Assembly: GCA_036824265.1 (NCBI GenBank)
Contig: DAITAL010000003.1
Coordinates: 1-64,000 of the forward strand
Direction: 5' to 3'
Length of the DNA: 64,000 bases
Origin: JAAYZB01 sp937958685
Lineage (GTDB): Bacteria > Bacillota_I > Bacilli_A > Izemoplasmatales > Hujiaoplasmataceae
Shown here: positions 41,153-49,217 of the stretch, one piece after another
Position numbering within the stretch: the first letter of the stretch is position 1
Layout: every line of letters begins with the position of its first letter
Notes under the pieces: generated by a model
The model's input: the letters and a program-made list of their open reading frames with translations, nothing else
Told to the model about the DNA's origin: nothing
The model's database searches: none
Program-made: the position numbers and the translations under genes

Positions 41153-42244
41153 ATGAAAAAAATAGTATTAGGTTTGTTCGCCCTGCTGTTCGTTCTCACA
41201 ATCGCCGGATGCGTAGATGAAACGACGACCGCAGCACCGACAACCGCAGCACCAACGACTACAGTAGCACCGACGACTACAGTAGCACCAACAACGACCG
41301 TCGCTCCGACGACGACCGCCGCACCGACAACGACTGCCGCACCGACGACTGTCGAAGAGGTTGAATTCCCGGTTGACGGACAATATCTCGCGTATGAAGT
41401 CGGCGTATCGCGCAATGCGCCGATGGTCACTTGGGTGATCGTCACCATCGAAGACGGCGAAATCACGGCTTTCTACATCGACTGCCGCCAAGGCACCAGA
41501 ACCCAGACTGCCGGCACCGACACGCCTGATAATCCCGATGATGACACCTATACCTTTGCCTGGAACGCCTTGACGAAGAAAGAACTTGGCGACGACTATG
41601 GCATGGCCACCGAACCAGACCAGCTCGAGTGGTATGAGCAAGCCGCCGAAATCGAGGCCTATTGGCTCGCAAACGGCTACGACTCTGTCACCGTTGACGT
41701 CGATGGCTATATCGACAATGTCGCCGGCGTCACCATCAAGGACGGCGGCTACACCACCTTGGCGGCCGCGGCTGTCGAGCTTGCGAGAGCAGGCATGTTC
41801 CAAGCGATTCTCAGCACCTCTGACGACCTCTATTCCGCAACGATGACGGTCAACGCCGACGGCGAATTCTCCGAACTCCTGATCGATGTCCTGCAGGGAG
41901 TGCCTGTGGGAGCCACCTTTGCCTGGAATGAATTTACGAAACAGGAATTGGGCGACGACTACGGCATGGCCGGTGTCGGCGGCGGCTACACCTTCAACGG
42001 CACCGCTTGGGTCTCCAGCGGTTCACCAGCTGAACTTGAGTGGTATGAGCAAGTCGCTCTGATCACCGACTATGTGACGGAAAACGGCTGGAACGAAGAT
42101 CTCGCGGCGATCGCCCAAAGAGGCGGCACCATCGACGGCACGACCTTGCTTGACGACCTTGCCGGCGTTACGATCAGATCCCAGAGCTATTATGATGTTC
42201 TTGAAGCGCTGTTCGGCTATGTCGCTGCCGGCGTAATCGAATAA
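41153..42244 (+). CDS. Lipoprotein with Thr/Pro linker and two FMN-bind-like repeats
   Basis: A 363-residue lipoprotein. The signal peptide ends in lipobox TIAGC. A low-complexity linker of TTTxAPT units spans about 24-65. Two related domains follow; each contains FAWN-x-(L/F)TK-(K/Q)ELGDDYGMA, an EWYEQ helix and DNVAGVTIKD or DDLAGVTIRS at the place of the FMN-bind SGATxT loop. The layout recalls PplA, the two-flavin lipoprotein of extracellular electron transfer, and the gene lies next to rnf. The residues expected to carry FMN are Lys and Ser in the two repeats, so flavinylation is doubtful. Strong promoter and GGGAGG site. Confidence 0.8.
   Translation: MKKIVLGLFALLFVLTIAGCVDETTTAAPTTAAPTTTVAPTTTVAPTTTVAPTTTAAPTTTAAPTTVEEVEFPVDGQYLAYEVGVSRNAPMVTWVIVTIEDGEITAFYIDCRQGTRTQTAGTDTPDNPDDDTYTFAWNALTKKELGDDYGMATEPDQLEWYEQAAEIEAYWLANGYDSVTVDVDGYIDNVAGVTIKDGGYTTLAAAAVELARAGMFQAILSTSDDLYSATMTVNADGEFSELLIDVLQGVPVGATFAWNEFTKQELGDDYGMAGVGGGYTFNGTAWVSSGSPAELEWYEQVALITDYVTENGWNEDLAAIAQRGGTIDGTTLLDDLAGVTIRSQSYYDVLEALFGYVAAGVIE
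41226..41350 (+). repeat. Tandem TTTxAPT-coding repeat
   Basis: Imperfect 18-21 base units coding Thr-Thr-Thr-Val/Ala-Ala-Pro, with two near-identical copies (around 41254-41290) and synonymous drift in the rest. It forms the flexible linker between lipid anchor and domain. Confidence 0.8.
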
Positions 42245-42264
42245 CCAGACAAATCCACAATCGG

Positions 42265-42293
42265 AAAGTTGCCCCTCAAAAAGGCAACTTTTT
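42265..42293 (+). terminator. Rho-independent terminator
   Basis: A perfect stem, AAAGTTGCC/GGCAACTTT, with a T5 tail after the lipoprotein gene. Confidence 0.88.
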
Positions 42294-42316
42294 GTTTTTG
42301 TTCTTTGTCATGGTTG

Positions 42317-42325
42317 TGATATAAT
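42317..42325 (+). promoter_or_regulatory. Extended -10 promoter
   Basis: TGA-TATAAT at 42317-42325, 23 bases before the ATG of the next hypothetical gene. Confidence 0.65.
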
Positions 42326-42347
42326 AGCAACAGAAACGGGTGGTCTT

Positions 42348-42875
42348 ATGGAGCCTTGGGAAATCATCATCCTCGTGGGAACGATCCTGCTTGCCTTGAT
42401 CATTACCGCGTGCATAATCAAATACAATATCATCCATCAGCGAAAAGCGAAAATCGCCGAGGCGCTTCAAGCCCGTTTTTCCGCGGATGCCATCACCTGG
42501 CATCATGACCGCGATTCCTACCAGATCGCAGTTGAAACCGAATCAACTTTGTATCTGATCAAGGTGGTCCCTTTTTATCTGAAATCCGAACTGATCATCA
42601 CGAATCCGACCTTTTGGTGCGTCAATCAGGATCCGAGAAACTGGAAACGTTCCTCAAAGCCGGAATTGGTTCCCGGAGTTGAAGCATTTCTTGCCCATAC
42701 ACCGGAGACGAAGAAGAAAATCAGCAGAATCGCCCTCATCTATCCGGGCGCATACAACATCTCGCGCTACCTGAATGAAAGCGATGTGGAACTGGTCTCC
42801 CACAAACAGGCGGTGCATGGGGTTTTCTTCGTCAGATTTGTGGAACTGCAGGATTTTCTTGCAAACCAGGGGTGA
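42348..42875 (+). CDS. Hypothetical membrane-anchored protein
   Basis: A 175-residue protein that I do not recognise. An N-terminal membrane helix (about 5-25) is followed by a basic stretch (HQRKAKIAEALQARF) and an alpha/beta domain of about 140 residues with strands such as TLYLIKVVPF and HGVFFVRFVEL and a central ISRIALIYPGAYNISRYL. The size and the alternating strand-helix look would suit a nuclease-like (NERD or restriction-endonuclease-like) fold, but I see no clear E-xK motif. Cytoplasmic face expected. It has its own promoter and stands before tRNA-Lys. Confidence 0.65.
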   Translation: MEPWEIIILVGTILLALIITACIIKYNIIHQRKAKIAEALQARFSADAITWHHDRDSYQIAVETESTLYLIKVVPFYLKSELIITNPTFWCVNQDPRNWKRSSKPELVPGVEAFLAHTPETKKKISRIALIYPGAYNISRYLNESDVELVSHKQAVHGVFFVRFVELQDFLANQG

Positions 42876-42921
42876 TTCTGCTTTACAAAACCACCCACTT
42901 CATATAATATATAATATGCAT

Positions 42922-42997
42922 GCGCCATTAGCTCAGTTGGTAGAGCAAATGACTCTTAATCATTGGGTCCTGGGTTCGAGTCCCCGATGGCGCACCA
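42922..42997 (+). tRNA. tRNA-Lys (anticodon CTT)
   Basis: A 76-base cloverleaf with encoded CCA. Acceptor GCGCCAT/ATGGCGC; D-arm GCTC-AGTTGGTA-GAGC; anticodon arm AATGA-CTCTTAA-TCATT with anticodon CTT at 42955-42957; T-arm CTGGG-TTCGAGT-CCCCG. The T-stem has a T-C mismatch at the second pair, otherwise pairing is perfect. A TATAAT sits about 10-20 bases upstream and a terminator follows. Confidence 0.95.
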
Positions 42998-43008
42998 TTG
43001 TCATCAAT

Positions 43009-43046
43009 GTCGTATTTCATTGATTCCCGGAAATACGGCTTTTTTT
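43009..43046 (+). terminator. Terminator after tRNA-Lys
   Basis: The stem GTCGTATTTC/GAAATACGGC (one G-T pair) is followed by seven T residues. Confidence 0.85.
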
Positions 43047-43218
43047 ATTTCCTAATCCGGATTTATCATAAGACAAAAGAGCGTTCGCAGTTGTCTTGCG
43101 GCAGGGTGAGCGCATTGAACTCGGTAACAGATCGCATATTGATGGGGATGATGACGAATCTTTCATGGAAAAGTGTGGCTATTTCGATTGCTGTCTCCCC
43201 TAATTTTGGCCAATACTA
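43047..43218. other. Non-coding stretch with nothing recognised
   Basis: About 170 bases between the tRNA terminator and the next promoter. I see no credible gene, repeat, RNA fold or second tRNA in it. Confidence 0.5.
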
Positions 43219-43229
43219 TATAATATAAT
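43219..43229 (+). promoter_or_regulatory. Double -10 region of the GH5-like gene
   Basis: Two overlapping TATAAT hexamers (43219-43224 and 43224-43229). They leave a leader of about 110 bases before the preferred GTG start. Confidence 0.5.
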
Positions 43230-43344
43230 AGGTTAAATATAACAAGACAATTGTAAAGCAATGACCAATCACCCTTTGATTTGGCAACCAACACAGTCCA
43301 GCAATCGGCCAAAACAATCTCATCATGCTCGGGGGTACCAACCA

Positions 43345-45735
43345 GTGAAACTGCGAAACATCTGGCTTCTCTTGCTCATCTTCTTTGTTTACGGTTGCAG
43401 TTATGTCTCCACCGACATCACGACAACCGCTTTGCCAGCGACCACCGCAATCTCATCTGCAACAGTTGCGACAACGTCAACCACACCATTTACAACCTCA
43501 GTTCCAACCACAGTCATCATCACGGAAACGACTTGTCCGACCACTGTTTCCGTGACCACGACCAGCACGACTACGGTAAATCTGACGACCATTCCACCAA
43601 CCACCGCGACTCCGCCGACAGACGTAACGAGCACCCCAACAGGCCCAACCACAACAACAAGTATCGGACCGATAAGGCTTCAACCGCCCACGACCATTGT
43701 CGTTGAAGAAGATTATCTGCTGTGGTCGGAAATTGAACAAGCCACTGGCTACATCGTGATGATCGATGGCAGGGAATACGATGTCTCCACAAACGCGATG
43801 CCTCTTCCCGAATTGGCTCCGGGAAACCGCGAGATCCTTATCAAGGCCATCGGTGATGGTGTTTCCCATCTTGACTCCCGATTCAGTGCCATTTTCAACC
43901 ATGAAGTCGCTGAACCTGATCCACCGATTGTTCTCAGCAGCCCAACGAACATTACTGTTTTAGGAACGCAACTTTCTTGGGGCGGAGTGGAAGGTGCCAG
44001 CGGTTATATCCTGCAAGTCAATGATGACGAACCAGTCTTAGTTCTTGCGGAATCCTGCGAATTTACCGATCATGTTCCGGGCATCTATACCATCAGGATC
44101 TACGCCAAAGGCGACGGCATCATCTATCTTGATTCGCCGATTTCCGCTTACGTGCATGAGATCAGCGCTACGACCCTATCGGCGGTGCTTGATGTCCAAA
44201 TCGTCGACAATCTGGTTATATGGACCGCAGTTGACAACGCAGTCTCCTATCTGGTCGATATCAGCGGCGTCGAGATGACCACTCAAACCAACGAGTTCAA
44301 ATTGGAGACCAAGCTTCCGGGAGACTATCTGATCACCGTCAAGGCTGTTGGCGATCAGATCTATTTCCTTGATTCGATTTGGTCGGAGACGGTAATATAC
44401 TCCGTGCCGGTGCCGACCTATATCACCGCCATTGGCGACCAGTTGTATTTGGGAGAGGATGTGTTCCGGTTTGTCTCTTTCAATGTCCCCAACCTGCTTG
44501 TGCTCGAGGATCCCTACTGGCACATGGTCGACCCTTGGGAACAGGAAGACGCCATCAAATCCGTGCAGCTGATGGGCGGGCGGGTCATTCGCACCTACAC
44601 ATTGTCGATTGTGGGAGGCATTCGCCCTGCCGAAGGAGGCAATCAGCTCGCGCACATTTTAGGTAAAGGCATCTATTCCGAAGCATTGTTTGTCGCACTT
44701 GACAAGGCTATCCAACTTGCAAACGAACACGGCGTCTACCTGATCATCCCGTTCATCGATGAATGGAACTGGTTTGGCGGCATCACCGAATTTGCGGCGC
44801 TTTATGGGAAGACCAAATCCCAGTTCTTCACCAATGCTGAAGTGAAGCAAGCTTTCAAGGATCTGATCTACTATGTGCTGAACCGCACCAACACCTTCAC
44901 CGGTGTCAAATACAAAGACGATCCGGCGATTTTGGCGTGGGAACTGGGAAATGAACTCCGCAGCGCCACCGACGCCTGGATCGGCGAGATGGCCGCTTAT
45001 GTCAAGAGCATCGATGCGAATCACTTGCTGATGAGCGGCCGGGACAAGATCACTTCTTACGATCTCACCAACACCAACATCGATATCGTCTCCGCCCATT
45101 ACTACACCAACAACGGCACCGGCACTTTCGCCGACCGGGCCAAGGCCGACCGCGCCTTGTCTCTAGGAAAAAAGCCCTTCATTATCGGCGAGTACGGTTT
45201 GGTCGATGTGCAACAACTGGAAAACATGATCACCGAATCCGTGAACAACGGCACCAGCGGCAGCTTGATCTGGAGTTTGCGCTTCCGAAACGTCGATGGC
45301 GGCTTCTATTATCACGGCGATTTTCCGACAAGATCATATCATTATCCCGGATTTGCCCTTAACGATGATTACCATGAAACCAGAATCGTCAACTTCATCA
45401 TCCAGGCGGCGCATGCGGTTGCGGGACTGGGAACATACTCGCCTCCGATTCCGGAAGCACCATACCTGTTCGCAGTTGAGGCGGGAGCCTTGACTTGGCG
45501 GGGAGCGACGGCATCATTCGCTTTCACGGTCGAAAGCAGGATCGTTGGGGATGAGGAATGGGTGGTGTTGGCCACACTGGTTTGCGATGCATATGAGGCA
45601 GGACCTTTCTTCGTGGATGACACGGTCGAAGCGGGAAGAGTTTATGAATACCGCGTCAAAGCTGTCAATCAGGCCGGAGAATCACCATACTCGAACATCG
45701 TCACCTATTCTCACGGAGAAACACCGCTGTCGTAA
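43345..45735 (+). CDS. Lipoprotein glycosidase, GH5 (beta-mannanase-like), with Ig/FN3-like domains
   Basis: A 796-residue surface enzyme. The signal peptide ends in lipobox FVYGC and is followed by a long Thr-rich linker (about 20-110). Three small beta domains of about 80 residues share 'hLSWxxVxxAxxYhhxh' repeats (LLWSEIEQATGYIVMI, LSWGGVEGASGYILQV, VIWTAVDNAVSYLVDI). The catalytic domain looks like GH5 endo-mannanases: acid/base Glu537 in WELGNEL and nucleophile Glu616 in IIGEYG, with a HYYT segment between. A C-terminal FN3-like domain ends the protein. I chose GTG 43345, with GGGGG upstream, because it gives a normal signal peptide; ATG 43261 would add 28 odd residues. Confidence 0.85.
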   Translation: MKLRNIWLLLLIFFVYGCSYVSTDITTTALPATTAISSATVATTSTTPFTTSVPTTVIITETTCPTTVSVTTTSTTTVNLTTIPPTTATPPTDVTSTPTGPTTTTSIGPIRLQPPTTIVVEEDYLLWSEIEQATGYIVMIDGREYDVSTNAMPLPELAPGNREILIKAIGDGVSHLDSRFSAIFNHEVAEPDPPIVLSSPTNITVLGTQLSWGGVEGASGYILQVNDDEPVLVLAESCEFTDHVPGIYTIRIYAKGDGIIYLDSPISAYVHEISATTLSAVLDVQIVDNLVIWTAVDNAVSYLVDISGVEMTTQTNEFKLETKLPGDYLITVKAVGDQIYFLDSIWSETVIYSVPVPTYITAIGDQLYLGEDVFRFVSFNVPNLLVLEDPYWHMVDPWEQEDAIKSVQLMGGRVIRTYTLSIVGGIRPAEGGNQLAHILGKGIYSEALFVALDKAIQLANEHGVYLIIPFIDEWNWFGGITEFAALYGKTKSQFFTNAEVKQAFKDLIYYVLNRTNTFTGVKYKDDPAILAWELGNELRSATDAWIGEMAAYVKSIDANHLLMSGRDKITSYDLTNTNIDIVSAHYYTNNGTGTFADRAKADRALSLGKKPFIIGEYGLVDVQQLENMITESVNNGTSGSLIWSLRFRNVDGGFYYHGDFPTRSYHYPGFALNDDYHETRIVNFIIQAAHAVAGLGTYSPPIPEAPYLFAVEAGALTWRGATASFAFTVESRIVGDEEWVVLATLVCDAYEAGPFFVDDTVEAGRVYEYRVKAVNQAGESPYSNIVTYSHGETPLS

Positions 45736-45864
45736 TCATAAAGACTTTTCTTGGGGCATTGCGCGATAACGTGCATCTTCGGTTTTCTGCCAGTCAAGAG
45801 ATGATCGAGTATATTGAATCACAGAATTTTCCACTAATTCACCAAAACAAAGAAGGGAATCGCA

Positions 45865-47034
45865 ATGGGTGTCACCACAGGAAAAAGGGTTCTGTCAATC
45901 GACAGGTACCGCGGGATAGTCGTGTTTTTGTTGGTTGCGACATTGCCGATGTACTTTATCGACGCGTTCGATTTCACCGATCCTTTCACGACCCATATCA
46001 TTGAGGACGCCTTTCTTTTGGTTCCCCATTATGCTTTCTACGACTTGATCGCTCCCGTTTTCATTTTCGCTGCGGGATTGTCTTTCAGTCTTTCGTACGC
46101 GAAGACAAAAGCGAAACTCGGAAATAGGGCCGCTGTGGTAAAGTGTGTCTCTCGGGGGTTGAAGTTGATTGCGATCGGGACCGTTCTTTTGTATTTTGGC
46201 GAGGAAATGATCGACGATATCTACCAAACATCCGCCTATGTGATCGCCGGACTTGCGGGCTTGTGGTTGCTCTTGTGGATTTTGAAACTCGCCATCAGGC
46301 GCGTCATCGCCAAGATCTTGGATGTGGTGCTGATCATCTTGGGCGCTTTCGCCCTGATCGTCGGAATCGGCGAGACAATCTATCTGCTCATCACCGGATC
46401 CTTGCCGTTTGAGCATTGGAACGTGCTCCAGTCGATTGGTTTCGCGACATTGGTGACCCTGGTCTTCCATGGATTGAAACCTTACCCCAAGTTGGCGGTC
46501 TTGCTCGTCTTCTTTCTCGTCTATGCACTTGTGTACCAGCTTGTCGGTTACAACGGCTTCGTCTCCATGTCCCATGGCGGCGTGCTCGGCAGCTTCGGCT
46601 GGGGCATCATGATGGTGGCTGCCGATCTGATCGGCGAACTGGCTGTCAGCGACAAAAACCAGATGTATCTGGTCGGGGGGATTTTGGTGCTGACCGGAGT
46701 TGCCGGCTATCTCCTCTTCGAATGCAACAAATTCTCGGTTTCCCCCGGATACGTGGCTATGTCGGTGGTCTTGGCCTTTGTGGTGTACGCCATCATCGGC
46801 TTGTTCGACTTTTGGCATTTCGACAATGGTCCGATAGTCTCGCTGGGACGAAACGCCATCCTTATTTATATCATCCACATGCTTGCGGGCACGTATGTGG
46901 GCATCTACTTGAACTACTACGCCTACGTCTACAACGCGGATTTGCTCGCGTACTTCGGCATCGCTTTGTATTTGGCGATCCTCTTCGTGGCGGGATATCT
47001 CCTCAATCGCCACCGCATATACCTAAAGATTTGA
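45865..47034 (+). CDS. HGSNAT/DUF1624-type membrane acyltransferase
   Basis: A 389-residue integral membrane protein with about ten hydrophobic segments. The N-terminal motif SIDRYRGIVVFLLV and the DLIAPVFIFAAGLSFSLS segment mark the heparan-alpha-glucosaminide N-acetyltransferase-like family (related to acyltransferase 3/OpgC). These move acetyl groups across the membrane onto sugars. It stands after a glycosidase lipoprotein, so deacetylated or acetylated glycan is a plausible substrate, but this is inferred. RBS AAGGGA before ATG. Confidence 0.85.
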   Translation: MGVTTGKRVLSIDRYRGIVVFLLVATLPMYFIDAFDFTDPFTTHIIEDAFLLVPHYAFYDLIAPVFIFAAGLSFSLSYAKTKAKLGNRAAVVKCVSRGLKLIAIGTVLLYFGEEMIDDIYQTSAYVIAGLAGLWLLLWILKLAIRRVIAKILDVVLIILGAFALIVGIGETIYLLITGSLPFEHWNVLQSIGFATLVTLVFHGLKPYPKLAVLLVFFLVYALVYQLVGYNGFVSMSHGGVLGSFGWGIMMVAADLIGELAVSDKNQMYLVGGILVLTGVAGYLLFECNKFSVSPGYVAMSVVLAFVVYAIIGLFDFWHFDNGPIVSLGRNAILIYIIHMLAGTYVGIYLNYYAYVYNADLLAYFGIALYLAILFVAGYLLNRHRIYLKI

Positions 47035-47139
47035 ACGGTAGGAAACCAGATCGTCTAACTTTGGTTGCGGAAAGCAATCGCTTGCGGATGCGGTTTATGG
47101 ACACATTATGGTAAAGGAGGAACGATCAACCGTCGATCA

Positions 47140-47589
47140 ATGACGGATGATTGGCTGACAAATTTGGGAAAACACACCGACAACATCAGGAAACTGACGC
47201 GAATGCAATACTATGTCACCCAGCAAAACGGCACCGAACCGCCCTATGACAACGAATATGACCGGGAATTTAAGCCCGGTATCTACGTGGATGTCGTCTC
47301 CAAGGCTGTCTTGTTCACCTCCAAGGACAAATTCGACTCCGGATGTGGCTGGCCGGCTTTCAAGAGACCAATCAGCGATCAGGCAATCATCCAAAAGCCG
47401 GACTATTCCCACGGGATGAGCCGGATCGAAGTCAGGAGCGCAGAGGCGGACAGTCACCTTGGCCACGTGTTTGACGACGGCCCCGGAGGAAGCCCCCGTT
47501 TCTGCATCAACTCCGCAAGCCTGGAGTTCATCCCCAAGGAAAAGATGGCAGCGGCCGGGTACGGCGAGTATTTGTCCTTGCTTGACTGA
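47140..47589 (+). CDS. msrB: Peptide-methionine (R)-S-oxide reductase
   Basis: A 149-residue repair enzyme that reduces methionine-R-sulfoxide with thioredoxin-type donors. Core motifs: TRMQYYVTQQNGTEPPYDNEY, SGCGWPAF, HLGHVFDDGP and the catalytic Cys122 in RFCINSASLEFIP. The CxxC zinc knuckles of some MsrB are absent. The best ribosome binding site (GGAGG, 47116-47120) is 19 bases before the ATG at 47140. The true start could therefore be a rare codon between them; the domain itself begins later, so function is unaffected. Confidence 0.92.
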   Translation: MTDDWLTNLGKHTDNIRKLTRMQYYVTQQNGTEPPYDNEYDREFKPGIYVDVVSKAVLFTSKDKFDSGCGWPAFKRPISDQAIIQKPDYSHGMSRIEVRSAEADSHLGHVFDDGPGGSPRFCINSASLEFIPKEKMAAAGYGEYLSLLD

Positions 47590-47621
47590 TGCAAGCGATT
47601 CCAAAAAAGGAGGCAGTATTG

Positions 47622-48470
47622 ATGGAAGAGTACAGGAAGATCCGTCTGATCACCGAGGGGAGACCGGCCGTTGACGGCGCCGGGGTGAGGCTTGTCCGGG
47701 TGTTCGGATACCGCGAAACCAAGTTGTATGATCCGTTTCTCTTGTTTGACGCTTTCGATTCGGAAAACCCCGAAGATTATGTCAAAGGCTTTCCCTGGCA
47801 TCCGCATCGGGGCATCGAAACGATCACCTATCTGATCGATGGAGCCTTCGAGCACGGCGACAGTTTGGGAAACGGCGGCCTGATCACCAAGGGCGGCTGC
47901 CAGTGGATGACCGCCGGGTCCGGCATCATCCATCAGGAGATGCCAAAACCATCCGCCCGGCTATTGGGAGCGCAACTGTGGCTCAACATTCCCCAAAGGG
48001 ACAAGATGTGCCAGCCCAAATACGGCGACATCAGATGCGAGGATGTCCCGATCATCGAGTTTGTCGGCGGCAGACTGCATATCATCGCCGGCAACTATCT
48101 TGGCACAGAAGGCGCCTTTGCCGGCGATTACGTCAAAGCGACCTATTTTGATGTGGAACTCGACCCGGATGCAACATGGCAGTATGCATCCCCGAAGACC
48201 GATACGCTGTTCATCTACGTCGTTTCCGGAGGCGCTGAGACTATCGAAGCGAAGACCGTATCCGCCAGGACGGCTGTCTTGTTCACTGAAGGAAATCACC
48301 TGTATCTCAAGGCAAAAGCCTCGGGCATCCGCTTCCTGGTGTTGACGGCGCCGGCTTTGAACGAGCCGATCGCCTGGGGCGGGCCGATCGTGATGAATAC
48401 GAAGGAAGAACTCGATCTCGCCTTTAGGGAGTTGCAGGAGAACACCTTTCTCAAATATCAACCGCGATGA
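47622..48470 (+). CDS. Pirin-family bicupin
   Basis: A 282-residue cytoplasmic protein of the pirin family: two cupin domains, the first with a metal site. Ligand residues are visible in WHPHRGIETITYLIDG, EHGDS and SGIIHQEMPK. The C-terminal cupin has the IYVVSGGAETIEAK strand pair. Some bacterial pirins have quercetinase activity or bind metabolic enzymes; the role here is unknown. The ATG at 47622 follows AAGGAGG with good spacing. Coupled to msrB (33 bases), suggesting a stress-related pair. Confidence 0.93.
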   Translation: MEEYRKIRLITEGRPAVDGAGVRLVRVFGYRETKLYDPFLLFDAFDSENPEDYVKGFPWHPHRGIETITYLIDGAFEHGDSLGNGGLITKGGCQWMTAGSGIIHQEMPKPSARLLGAQLWLNIPQRDKMCQPKYGDIRCEDVPIIEFVGGRLHIIAGNYLGTEGAFAGDYVKATYFDVELDPDATWQYASPKTDTLFIYVVSGGAETIEAKTVSARTAVLFTEGNHLYLKAKASGIRFLVLTAPALNEPIAWGGPIVMNTKEELDLAFRELQENTFLKYQPR

Positions 48471-48503
48471 TGGGTTTGTTGCATTTGATATTTGTTATAC
48501 ATC

Positions 48504-48532
48504 TTGTCAGGCAAGAAGCCTTCTAATATAAT
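48504..48532 (+). promoter_or_regulatory. Promoter of the YdeI-like gene
   Basis: TTGTCA (48504-48509) and TATAAT (48527-48532) with a 17-base spacer. Confidence 0.8.
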
Positions 48533-48565
48533 GATATATAATCCAATTTTCTTCAAAGGATCACC

Positions 48566-49129
48566 ATGGACAAACCAGAACACAAGTTCGCAAACCCCCA
48601 GGAGTTTCGCGCCTGGCTGGAAAAAAACCACCAGACCAGCGACGGCATCATGATCATCTTTGATCGCAAGGATCCCGATTGTCTCAAGCGGGAAGCGGCC
48701 GTCGAGGAAGCGATCTGTTTCGGCTGGATCGATGGCCTGCTCCGTAAAACCGGAGCATCGACCTACACCCTCTATTTCACGAAAAGGCGGCCCAAGAGCA
48801 ACTGGTCGCCGAAGAACATCGCCACCGCGATCCGGCTGGAAGCCGAGGGCAGACTGATGGAAGCGGGACGGGATAAGATCGCGGAAGCCAAGGCCAACGG
48901 CGCCTGGGACAACCCGGCCGCCCTGCCGCCTTACGATCCCGAACAGACACAGATCCTGATCGATGCGCTTTCAAACTCACAGCTTGCGCGCGAGAATCTT
49001 CTCAAGATGTCGTTGTCGGTTCAGCGGACCTACACGATGATGTTTCTGGACGCCAAAACAGAGGCTGGTCGAAAACGCCGCCTTGAACGCATCATCTCCC
49101 GGCTCGAGCAAAACCTGAAACCGATGTGA
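48566..49129 (+). CDS. YdeI/OmpD-associated family protein
   Basis: A 187-residue cytoplasmic protein of the YdeI family. N-terminal features FANPQEFRAWLEKNHQTSDG, the EAICFGWIDGLLRK core, YFTKRRPKSNWS and the C-terminal bundle ending RRLERIISRLEQN are typical. In Enterobacteria the name comes from a protein linked to OmpD and resistance to cationic peptides; the biochemical role is unknown. It has its own promoter; AAGGA precedes the ATG. Confidence 0.9.
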   Translation: MDKPEHKFANPQEFRAWLEKNHQTSDGIMIIFDRKDPDCLKREAAVEEAICFGWIDGLLRKTGASTYTLYFTKRRPKSNWSPKNIATAIRLEAEGRLMEAGRDKIAEAKANGAWDNPAALPPYDPEQTQILIDALSNSQLARENLLKMSLSVQRTYTMMFLDAKTEAGRKRRLERIISRLEQNLKPM

Positions 49130-49217
49130 GAGGCGTACATCACCCAACAGCAACAACGCCATATCATGACCGAATCACCAAAAACACGATAATTCCCATA
49201 ATTGAAAGGGTGGCCTT

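Noticed and set aside
41226..41350. CRISPR-like array of short repeats.
   Set aside because: The repeats are in-frame Thr/Pro codons within a lipoprotein, are contiguous and have no spacers.
43261..43344. ATG at 43261 as start of the GH5-like lipoprotein.
   Set aside because: It would put 28 polar residues before the signal peptide and has no ribosome binding site; GTG 43345 gives a standard lipoprotein N-terminus.
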